NCBI GenBank assembly: GCA_002633005.1
Contig: NMRA01000225.1
Location: forward strand, 371,137 to 435,136
Reading direction: 5' to 3'
DNA from: Phoronis australis
Taxonomy: Eukaryota > Phoronida > Phoronidae
Length of the DNA stretch: 64,000 nt
Numbering within the stretch: position 1 is the first letter of the stretch; each line of letters begins with the position of its first letter. The translations under genes and the position numbers were made by a program. Shown here in pieces: positions 38,201 to 50,200 of the stretch. The notes under the pieces were generated by a model, which was not told the origin of the DNA, did not search any database, and worked only from the letters and a program-made list of their open reading frames with translations.

Positions 38201-41200
38201 TTACAACCTAACTGAATGTTTAACTTAGGAGCTGTTACTGCTGACATAAGCTGTGTGGTCACCACGTGCCCTTTGAGTCGCTGTTCCTCCGTTGTGAGGC
38301 AGTGGTTGGAGTTGTGCTCCTTAATCAAAATGTTGTGGGTTCGGTTTTGCGCTCAGGTACAGTCACGCGGCTGTTTCTTTGAGCAAGGCACTTTGCTCCA
38401 GTTGGCTCGGTTGTACAAGCTAGGGTCAGCCTGGGCTTGCGATTAAACTGTGATTGACTAGCGTTCCATTCATACGTAGCAAGACTTTGTAAATCTTTTG
38501 ATGTGTTCTCGTTTTCTAAAAGTAAGCATTTATCTATGGAAAATCTAACTGATTGGGACACAATGGAGACATGTATGTTCTCTCATTTTTATCCATAAAT
38601 GTTACAATGTAGTGCCAAATTTTTGCTTTCCAATGTTCAAAGCAACCATCAAACATTATTTTGAAAATTGTGGTTATTTGCAGCATTGTTAGAAATCATA
38701 GAAAAATAAAAAGGAGCAATTTTAGTTATTCTATTTGTCCAATATTCATGGTGGGGTTTTTGTGTATCCAAAACTTGGTGGTGTTGTAATTGGTACACTG
38801 AAAAACAATGTTGTACTGCAGTTTACTAAGAGTTGCAGTGTTTTCTGTTTTCATTTTTCATCATGCATCATGCACAACTAATGTCTTGGGTAGGTCGCGT
38901 GAAATTCATCATAACGAGGTTCAACTATATGCATCTTCGCTATGTATACGCCTGGTGCTTGCCTAATGACTGCTTTCATTTCTTTCAGTGTTGGCCAGCA
39001 ACGACCCATGCGTTGGCAGCGCCCCGCTGATATGTCCACACATTCGTCAGTCACTATTCCAGCTGATTTTCCCACCTACCCTTCGGGAAGCTTAAGTCCC
39101 CAGGAGGAGAACCCGTCTCTGCTGTTCACGGCACCCGCCTCACTCAGTCAACACTCCTACAGTAAATTCCCACAGTCCAAGTCGGTATCCAGTTTGGATA
39201 CAGCGTCGAAGGGCATGCATACTGCAATCTATCCCCGGCCTTATCAAGGCCCTAACAAATACCAATCATCGTCCGCCTTGAATACAGCGGGACTAGACAA
39301 TGCAAGGAAACCTGGTTCTACGTATGAGAAACTCAGCAATACTGGGTTAGATTTCTCGCCAAAGAAACAGCAGAACCCTAAAAGTGAAGAGATGCGCAAC
39401 AGATTTGTTAGTCGTGAGAATGACCAACGGCAATACAGTGATGATAAAAATAGCACATTCCAAGTACATCGATCAGCTCATCACGTGAACTATATGAACA
39501 TTCCAGGAGTACAAGAGGAGAACCCCCCAGTTGTACCACCATTACCTAAACTTGAACATTTGGCAGTTCCTCAACCACCTGAACGGAACTCTAGTAGGCG
39601 ACACCACGGCAAGTTTCCATCATGGCCTGTTGAAGGGTCAAGTGCCGAGTCAAAGTCTGAACCCATCAGCACGCCACCTGTGAGAGATTACAATAACACA
39701 GTGAACAGTGCTGCGCCCTACCAGCCTGGTCTACACACTGTGAAGGAAACACAGAGCCCTCTGGTGGAGAGGAAGGATGAGCAGAATCTCATGAATGCCA
39801 AACAGCCTGACGTGTATCAAGCACGCAGGGCTAAGGTGATAACTACGCACCACGAGGAGGACCCCCTCAGGAATCTATTGTCCTCAAGTAGGAAAGGCTA
39901 CCCCCCTCCTACTGTCGATAGTCAGGGCAATAAGATAGGGGACCAAGACTACACTGTTCCGTCACCCCCGGAGAGGGATGAGCCCACACCTAAAGTGGTG
40001 GACTTGTTAAAGAAATTTTCCAAACAAGAAGAGCAGGCAGGTGGTTCTAGCAAGAAGCCTGTTCAGAGATTTAATCAGCGAAACTTTGATAATCAGAGAC
40101 TGCCGAGTCAGTCAGTACGTGTTTCGGCTAGCACTCAGAGTGACCAATCTGTTCCACGTAGTCCTGAAAGCGTTGTTTTAACCAGACCACAGTTACAGCT
40201 GCCATCAGTTGGTATGTCCACACAGACACCGGCACCCCCTAGACTTGGTGTTGTTACTGATAGTGTTCAAACACAAAATACGATGACGCAGACGTCACCA
40301 CAGGGGGTCACTAGGGCACCTTGGGAGACCCAACCGTTGACTAATGATGTCAAAAGCTACAAGGAGTCAGCAGCTCAGGTAAGTACTGGTATTCCTCTCT
40401 AGATGGCATGACTGTACCTAACATCTTGTTTCCTGCATGTATGTGGTATTTAGTGCATGAATCTTATGTTTATCTGTGGTATTGTTACAGCAGTTTTTAA
40501 TAAAACTATAGGAAATATTTTTGTTTTGTCAGCCATCAATTCAGTATTGGTCATCTACTAGGATATTTGTAGGCCTGATATCGAGGTCTCTCTGTATATA
40601 TCCTAGATTTAGATTATTATGATGATAGTCATATTTAAAACAAATGAAGTGGATTACAACTTGTCCTGACACAGCATCCTAATCTGGCTGGTGATAATTT
40701 TTATGGGCATGTTTACAGGATGTTGAGTCAGGAGTGAGGTGTGTGTTGAACTAGGCATGCTCAGTTAGGCTCTAAGGTTACCAGATTATCACAGTATCTA
40801 GTCTAAGACATGGTGTTGTTCTGCATTCTGTGGACAGACTTGACCGACACCAAACGCATGGTTGCAGCAGAATGAGTAGAATCCTTGCACGTTCACGAAG
40901 CGTTTTGAGTATAGCAGTGTCTCAAGCTTGTTTTTGCCATCTTTATTGGAAAGGTCAACTCTTAGGCACAGTCTTTAACAGTGATTCAGTTGAAGAAGTA
41001 GTGGTTCTTTGGCATCATAGTAACTCTTTTCAAAAAATTATTTCATTCCGTGTATCAGAACACGGGTTAAGTAAAAAAGGAAAGTTTTTGCCTGGTCTGT
41101 ATTTTGTAAAAAGGTTGGAAGGACATAAGAGTATGAAAGCATTTTGTAGTTTTCAAGTATTATGCACAATTCGGATAAATTTAGTGGCAACAGAAGTATG

Positions 41201-44200
41201 CCTGCACTTCCGTCCTGTGTGTTGCGTGGACACTGTTCAATCTTTAGCTGAACTAGTGGGTGCCTCCCACAGTGTCTGTTGCTCGCTAACCAACCAGGGT
41301 GCCCTAATGAGGCTGTTCTCAGTACCTTCGTGGTCTCGACATGCACTCAGTAAAGATGGCATAGGACTCACTGATTTAAACTTTAGCTTTTTTCCTGATT
41401 TCGGAGTCGGCACTTACAGACTGGAACAGGGATATCCTGCTTGGCTGCAATGAATTCAGTGTTCTTGGAAAGAAACCTCTACAATACAGGGATGTACCAC
41501 TTTTGTGGTTAAGACCCATGGCTTTGGTTAAATTTGGTTTGTGGTGATGGCAGGGGATAAAGGAACAAAAAATACGATGGGAAACATTTTAGAGCATTCT
41601 GTATGCAGCCACTTCCAGACTTTGGTTGTGTTTCACCCGAGTTCGGGTCGCTTGGTCTGTCAATGCATGCCCTTCACATTACTAAACTTGTTTTTCAGGT
41701 GACTCCGCCAATTGGTGCTCTTTCTGAGCCATTTGGCCTCAACTCACTGCTTAGTGACAAGGATGCCGCCAGCATCATTGGCAGATGGGAGTTGGAGAGT
41801 GAGCGCCGAAAGCAGTCCCAACAAGTGACCAGTGAGTCCACGCCCTCTAGTGTGGCTGATATCAGTGGACACCTCAGTCAGTACAGTGTCAACACTGCTC
41901 CTATGTTGCACCGCCTGTCCAATGATGTCTCCATCCAGCAGCAGCTTCAGAAAGTCAGTCACGTGGCTCCCTCTGCTGACAAGCCTGAGCATCTCGGTAA
42001 GAACAGGAGGAATCACAGAACTGGCCCTGATGAAGCTGTTCTCCCTCAAGCCAATGAGAATGAGCCAATCTATGCCACTATTGAAGACCACCGACAAAGA
42101 AGTATGTCCAACTGGAAGGGGGTACGAAACTCGTTGAAGGATATAGCCAGCCAGTCAAACTACGTAAACATGTACCCTCCCAATACTAACAACTACATGA
42201 ACATTGAAGTAGAGGGGAGCCCTCACCAAACCCACTCTGAGACAGTGTATACTAAGATGATATCCCGAGAGGGGGGTGAACAGAGAGACAATGAGAGGTC
42301 CAACAGGGGATACGGTCAGGAAGTACCAGTGTCTCACGGGGACAACAGTCACATGTTGAAAACTTGGCATGGCTACTCCAACTCTTACGGCAATCCTAAA
42401 CCAGAGGTTGACCTCTATAGAATAGAGGAGCATGAGCGACATTCATCCGAGGGCCAAGCAAAGGATGTAAGTCGACTGCGGTATGAGCCAAAGAGGCAGC
42501 CTGATTCAAAGCCACTGAAACGGACTACTTCTGAACAAATACGCCCCGTTGGGTGGGATAATAGCTCACATCAAGTGCCAAATACTGAGCGACGTCATGG
42601 AGAGAATCATGTTCGTCACAGTTCAGTTGATCAAAGAGACTATAGGCGTCAGCCAATTGTTAGAAACATGGAGGAGTTTGATCCAAATATAGGGAGGCAG
42701 TCCTCTAGGAAGAGTAGGCGTAGTGATTCGTATCGTGAGTTTGAGGTTCGTCCCGATAATACGCGACTAGAAAAGAAACGGCAATCTTCGAGTAACTTTG
42801 ATAGAGATAATATAAACCCACGTCCTAGTATGGGCAGTAGTACTAGTTCTGAAAGTGACTTGAAGAAACTTCAGAAGGATGCAGTGTTTAGCTTTTACCA
42901 GGCTAAAACGGAAGGATCTACGTTAAGTCTACCAACATCTGAAGACGCTGCTACTGGCCATGAGGGAAGTCTCCAGAGGTCACGACCTTCTTCCCTATCA
43001 AAGGATGGTCGACAGGTGGCTAGTACGAGTCAGTTACCACATCAAGTACTACGACGTTCCGACTCGGTCGCGTCATCTCAGAGTCACTCGGGCTCCACTT
43101 CGTCTGGTGGATATAGCCCTAACCGCATGTCGTGGGATCGTGGCGAGGTGTTCCGACCGCCAAGCATGTCTAGTATGGAAAAGTCGCCCCTTTCTCCCAG
43201 TCAGCATCCCCAGGTGACCAAACTGCTCAGGAAACATAAGGTTATAGTCATATCCACAGCGTGCAACCGTGTGTGTTCACAACTTAAACTCGTCTACTTA
43301 TACTTTCTCTATCAAAATTCACACAACTTTTGCGTTGAACGTGATTTTCTTAATGAGTTGCAAATTCACTTTAACTTGACCTTCAAATTCTCTTGCTGTC
43401 CTCTGAGGATTTTTCGGTATTTTCGAACTGTGTGGATCTGACTGTATCTTGATTGGCTGCTTCTAGATTAGATATTGTTGCGAGATTTTGAGCTTTCTGG
43501 CTTGTGTTTGCATTGAACAAGTTACTAACCAAAAGTGGCTCTATTTTGCATGAGTTTTTATGACTTATAAACTGAAATGTTTGTTTAACTTCACCTGATC
43601 GAATATTCAAGTCCAAGTTCAACTTACGTTGAGAAGATGATGCTGACTCATTGATTTTTATGTTTCTAAAAAAAATACTTCCGACACTGTCATTGAGATA
43701 TGAATGTGTCAACTATTTGCTCCATGTAGTGTCCAGTCCTAGAACCAATTTACAGACAGTAAATGCTTTAAATATAACATTTTTAGACTTCTTTTATATC
43801 GAATGAAATTTGATCATGTTATTGATAATATTGTTTTGGTATAAAGGTGCCTTTCGTTTTTGTTAGATTTTACTACAAAGAGCATGGTCGCTTTACCCAA
43901 CTAATGACAGATTGCTAAAAAACAGTTTTTAACAATCAAATCATATTATTGTCCTTCTTGTAGAAAATATACAATTAGATATACAAACTTGTACATATTT
44001 GTCTTCATAAACAGGCTTGATGTTGAGGTACCACACAAGCTTAAGTTAATAATTTTATGGCACAAAATGGTGTTCTTCAAAAGGTAGTGATTTTTCATTG
44101 AATATTCCCGATAAGTCTGTGTAATAGTATTTGAAGTGTGAATTTGAAGCAATAGTTAAATGGTGGGGAAACCTTGTACATTTTTATTACTAATGACTTG

Positions 44201-47200
44201 CAATGCCACAAAATATTTAAGTATTTAGCCACAAAGAAAATAGTTCCTTGTTAACTGTTTTATTATCTTTCCTTTTCCAGTCAGCCATGGAGATGAATGT
44301 TAGTGGTTTACTTAGTCCTGATGAACTCAACACTCAGCACAGACGCAGCAGTTCAGGGGCAGTGTTTGAAGCCACTCCAACAGGGGTCAGGTATGTACTG
44401 TGTCCTGCTCATCACATTGTACAGTTACATTATGTGCTGGTTAATTCAAGCAATTTCATGAAGGTTGTATGCACTGTAAAACCATGTAAGTCAGTGTGCT
44501 TGTAAGATGAAATAATGCAGTTTCTAAAGAACATTCAAAATAACATGATATTCTTGAATACATTACTTAAGAAAGATCCCTTTTGGAACCAAAAGCTGTA
44601 CCTTGAGGTTGCTGGTCTACAGACATTTTATCCATATCTCATGTACTTGGTTCTCCACCAAGTGTGCCCTCTCTTGTTGTGGAATAAAACAATAAAACAA
44701 CACGAGGGATTCCCTAATGTTAAGGGGAATTCCATAGCAGGCCCGATACAGAGATCCTGGACTTGATCTCCCTGTGGTGTACTCAGACCTGCTGCGGGAT
44801 TCTCTTTGACATTAGGGAATCCCCGCGCTGTTCTTTTGTTTTGTTTCACGAGAGAGGACGCACTTGGTGGTGACCCAAGTTCGTGAGATATGGACGAAAT
44901 GCCTGTACAATGACAACCTCAAGGTACAGCTTTCGGTTCCAAAAGGGATCTATATTAATTGTTATCATCATTTAAATGGAACTCAGGAATATACATGGTC
45001 TCATTCTTGATACTACAGTCTCACATAAAGCCTGTGTAATGTGGATGTGTGTGTACCACAGGCGTACCACAGATTTTATGTAGTGGTCAGGCACAAGAGT
45101 AGAACCTTGACCAGGAGCCTCGCTTTTGGTCTAGAGCCTACACAATTCAGAGAAAGATTTTTTGTGCTCCTTTTGTTGTGTTTATTAAAACAACAGTCAG
45201 CTGACAGTCAGCTGCCAATGACCAATCAATAAGTTAAGTCTATACCAGCATCGATTCCACAATATGGATCTGTTAGTCCACAGCAGGATATCCTCTGGTC
45301 TCAAAACAGTGGGGTATGAGGGTCTTGCTGTTTGTTCTTTCCGTCTCCCAAGTGCTCCATCACTTGTGGTGGTCAGTGATGCGTCCTGTTGATGGAGACC
45401 TCTCTCCACTTTAGGCCTTCTTTGCTCCTTTGTTTGACTCCATTCAGGAGCAGTTGATCTACAGACTTGTATTTACTTTATCTTATGGTTTTATTGTGCC
45501 CATTTCCTAACCATTGATCTTTCCATTGTTATCCACCCCTGTTATGACATAATAGACTTGTCCTCCTGGTCCCATCAGTGGTAGTCAATAACTACTCTAG
45601 GGTGAGTCAGTCTGTGCAAGGTCTTGGAGTCATGTGACAAAGTGTTTAGATTGGCTGTGGGTGAATAGTTGTGTGTATCAGAAGCAGTGAACTGTGCCTG
45701 TGGATATCAGATCTTTGTTAGCTATAATTGACTGATGTTGTTGATGGAAAGAATCTGCATTATGTCCTAGTCTCTCTGTTCCTGGTGATTATTGAAATGT
45801 TGTGATGTGAAACTATTTCAATATGGCCTGGCTGTACAGACATGTCACTCAAAGAAGTCACCAGTATCGCCTTGACAGTGACACACCATCACAGAGCTTT
45901 GATAGGTATGTTGTTCATTGGAAGGAATCATTGTCTATTAGATGCTTGATTTGAAGCTTTACAGACACTTCAAATGTTCCAAGTGTTAAATATCATTGGT
46001 GACTATGGTCGCCTTTGGCAGTCTGTGATTTCAAGTTGAAAACCACTTAATAATGTGTTATTGACTGAGGGTTGATGGAACGCAGAATTCAAAACCAGCA
46101 TTTTTGACCAGCATGTTGATGTGCAGATGTGATGGTCATTATTGCTAGATTATGAATAGATGAGATATTCCTGTGAAGGTTGGTCGTGGTTTAATGAGTT
46201 CATCTTGGAAGCAGGATATGTCGTTCTAGGAAGTTGATGATGCCCGGTGACCTCTGGTTAAAAGTTAGTCTGCTGATTCTTCAGTCAAGAGGTCAATATG
46301 GAGTCTGTAGGTTCCTGGTTGAGTTGGATTTGTTCCTAAATCACTTTGTCATTGTCTCTGTTTAGTTGCTGGCATAGGATACAAGTATATGTGATGGATC
46401 AGGTATGGTTATCAGTGCACGTTTTGCTTCTGTGTACAGTTTGCTGCAGATAATGAGAAAGATTTGGTGGCATGATGCCATGGTGACTGGTTTCCTGCAC
46501 TTTGGATCTCTATAAGGATTTCTTGAGACGGTGTGTTTTCTTTCTATGCTAGAGAAACTTGGTGCGAGAAATCTTCACTTATAGAATGGAAAACCCGAGT
46601 TTGTATCCATAGTTCAATGTTAAGTATTGCCGAGGTGTCACTGCTGTAGCAGCCATTTTGCAAGTCTATGCAGTTAAGTCATGAGCTTACACGCAAAACA
46701 CTTGCATTTCACTCTCGTGATTTTGGGTGGTCTTGCGTGGTGCCGCTTTTCTCACAAAACTTGCTCTACGAAATGGAAATGCATCGCTGGTCTAGTTAAA
46801 GGAGTGTAATGATAGACGCAAAATGTTTATAGAACTGCATATTGCATGGGTGCAATGTATTCTGGCAAACCTGGAAAGTGCAGGGAGTAGTAAAGCTAAA
46901 ATAGTAGAGGCTTGTGGCCGTTTGAGTCCACTTTTATTTTAATTTCAGTTCTGGTATCACCTCATTGCCAAATTGTTACATTAAAAATTGTTAGCTTGCA
47001 TGGGCTGCATCAGCCCTACCTTGCGATCACTTCAATAACGACAGCGACACTTACCATTTCCTTCCATGCAGTTAACTACCAAAGCTGATACGAGCTATTA
47101 ACTTTGCAGTTTACAGTGGGCTGGAGGCTTCAGGGTTTAGTTAGTATGAAAGTCCCTATAGTGGCTTCAAACATTGCTGGGAGCATATCAGTGTCTGTCA

Positions 47201-50200
47201 TCTACCTGTAGTGGATTATTCATGCTCAAGGATTTCCTGTATTACATAATGGCGAACCCTCTACACAATATAACTGAGAATGTTGATACTGATCTGCATT
47301 GCATTGCCCTGGACACAGCTGGTAGTAAACTGCACTGTAAGGTCTTGCTATGCCAGTTTCATGAAATTACATGGTATTTTTTCGTACTTTTCAAAAAGGT
47401 GAGTTTCACCAAACAGATGCTTTATCACAGCCACGCAGCGATTAGAAGTGGCGCAAGTTACACTAGCACAAGTTACACTACTACGATAAGATGGAGTTAG
47501 TTGTCACAAGTGGGACAAGTTGCACTACGGTAGTTTAAATAGCATCCACGCAGTCTCCAAATCTAGTGACAACTCGTTCCAGGAGAATCGTGTCCTGGGG
47601 CAAGTCCTTGTGTGGACAGGACTTAGGCCGAATAACTTGGCTTGTCGCAGGGGACGCTCAGTGATCCGTTCTCACTTGCAGCTGATAAAACTGTTGGTGA
47701 AAATGCATTTTGTTCATGCACAGATTTTGGCCTGCTAAGTGACTTCAGTCAAGTCTTTTTTTTCAGAGAGCGAGATTGATCCTTAACGAGCTTGTCACAC
47801 ATGTGATACTAAATTTTACACAAAGAGCAATGTGCTAAATGCAGCAATTACTGGTCTGCTGCTGTTGGTTCTACTAAAGCACTGTGACTAATGGAAGGCT
47901 GTTGTTACCAATCTTCAATATGATTTTTGAGAAGAGTCGAGACTTTTTGTGACCTGTGATGTGCGACAGGATTTCCCATTGTTGTGAGAAGTGTAAATGG
48001 CTGTCTCACGAGGGAGATTTTGTTTTTTTACACCCACAAAATCTGAATCATTGTAATGTGTGTAGGGAACACTAGACCTTTTGAACTCTGTACCATTTTA
48101 TCAAACTGTAATTTAATCCATTGATCTCATTAGCCTTGGCTATGATTGCTGAAAACATCTGGCAGTGATCATTAGTACTCAGACAAAGACCATCAGTCTG
48201 TTGGATCCTTCACTTAGCATGTCAGCACCAGGCTGCATTCAGATTAGAGGACTTCACAGGCATTAGAAAAACTTGAGAACTGGACCAAACTATGACCACC
48301 ATGTTTGAAGTTTAAGTGGCTCAAAATAGGAATTGATATGAATCCATTCTTTGAAAACGATAAGACCCTCTTTTAAAGAAAACCTTGTGGAGGTTGTCCA
48401 GCTACGTATAACAGTATAACATCTTTGTGTCAAGTGTTATTGGGGCTCGCATTTACATTTTCAGGAAATGTTGAAGAGGTGAAACATTCCTGGACTATTC
48501 CAGCCCTATTGGTGTTTATTTGTTTTAGAAAACATCATGGTGTCTCTGACCTTGTGGCTTTCATAGTTGTGGAGCCTGATAACACTTGCTTATCTTGTGA
48601 TCTGGCGTTTCCATGTGTGTGTCTTTGTTGTCCCTTTCGCTGAACTCACCACCAAACATATCTCAGTGGGTACCCTATTCACTCTAATAAAAATAGTGGT
48701 TTGAATCTACACTCTTTTTGTTCGTGTTTGAAACATACTCTTAGTTTTCTGGGTAGTCTAGATTTAGTTCTGCAGACTTCTGCAGGGAATATTCATTTTA
48801 GCAGTTTTGGCCTCTTTAAACAAAGGTTCATTTCAGCAGCTGGTGAGTAACTTGTAGACTGCCTGTCTTGATATTGATTTTGAAATAATAGCGCGCTGAA
48901 GATATGTTATCATTCTCGGCCATAAGGGTATGTATGTAAACTGAAGTGGATGTGGGTCAACTGCATTCACCTTTCTGTGAATCAGTTGTTTACAGGTGTA
49001 GGTAAATCTCTCTGTGACTCATGTGCGCTGTGGTAGTTGGGTAGGTGTTATTGTTTACAGTCCAGATGGAGGGAAACTGGAGGGAATTCAAGGAATGCTG
49101 TGAAACTATTGTCTGCCAGGAATATTCCTTTGTATGAAAACCTGGAGGGGGCTATAGAATCAAGAGTATTAGGGAAATCATTTTGCTCTTGTGTTTGCCA
49201 TCTTATCTAGCTCACTGCTTACAAGATGAGGTGTTGAGTGGAGTCATTTCTAATTTTAGGGAATTTTAATCCCATCTTCTTTTGTATCAAATTGCACATT
49301 CTTCATTCATATTGAAGTGAACAATTGGTAGCCCAAGTAATTTGTTATGGCTTTGGTCGAATAATTATATGATTAGTTGGTTGCTGTTTCCCCTAAAATT
49401 TCTCCCAGATTTCTGCCCTACTTTAGATTGCTTTGCTGTGCTGCACACCTAATGGTGATAGGTTATTAATGTGGGACCCCTGTCAGGATATTTAGCCATG
49501 TTTGTGTCATGAAGTAGGGTTTTGCTTTGAAGAAAAAAGTTCTTGATAAGTGCTGAGATTTTTAGCTTGCCAGGCAGGATAGTTATGAAGAGCACTTGAA
49601 GGGGATATTCAAGGTCTTGATAGCATTGTTATCCTTGACACATTTCATTTAAAGTATTTGTTCACTGGCCTCTGTTAATTAGGCAGTTTGCGAACTGGTT
49701 TGTATCGCTCTAATGGACCTTTCATACTAACGTCGACACGTCAATGTTTTGGAGAGTTGCAGTCAGTGTGAACGGTTAACTTCAGTCCTGGATCGAATTT
49801 AACGGTGCTAGTCAACTTTGCAGTAAACTGGTGAATTTAATAGCGGAGCGTCCACGCTGCATTGCAGTATGAATGGTCAACTTCAGCCCCATCGAATTTA
49901 TCGCTAGGGGCCAATTAAAAGGCAATGTCGTCTATAATAGTTGCTTATATTTTGCTCTAATAATCACCACTTCAGTTAGAAATAAGTTTTGTGTCAATTA
50001 GCTCATGTAAATGTTCCCAAATTGTCACATTGAAAAATCTTAGCGTGCACGCGATGCATCATTGCTACCTTGCGATTACTTCAAAGGCAACAGCATCACA
50101 TGCCATTTTTTGATGTCCTTTAACTACGGAAGCTGGTATGAATGGTTTAGTTAACTGCAGTTTACGTCGAGATTGCGCTCTGACCGAAGATAAGTCAGTA

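Larger units (their letters stand above)
33305..38988 (+). other. Intron with repeat remnants
   Basis: About 5.7 kb without a recognisable exon. It contains a member of the ~105-bp dispersed family (34466-34570), a GGTTTTAAAG-core repeat (about 36655-36810), a tRNA-derived SINE (38290-38440) and another dispersed-family copy (38652-38755). An ATG-initiated frame of 164 codons at 37721-38215 has no recognised domain and no matching splice structure, so it is not called as a gene. Confidence 0.65.

Noticed and set aside
37721-38215. 164-codon ATG-initiated frame upstream of the 38989 exon
   Set aside because: Rich in Phe/Tyr/Cys as expected for translated AT-rich intron; no domain, no signal-peptide logic, no poly(A) or splice context.
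38301-38351. tRNA gene
   Set aside because: A- and B-box-like words are present but the sequence cannot fold into a full cloverleaf and continues into a SINE body motif; called as SINE instead.
40830-41453. 207-codon open frame in the intron between the two largest 5' linker exons
   Set aside because: No recognisable domain, the first codon is not ATG, no splice sites of the right phase at its ends, and composition unlike the neighbouring exons.
44515-44849. Paired plus- and minus-strand frames around 44.5-44.85 kb
   Set aside because: They are mirror translations of the two arms of a palindromic element.
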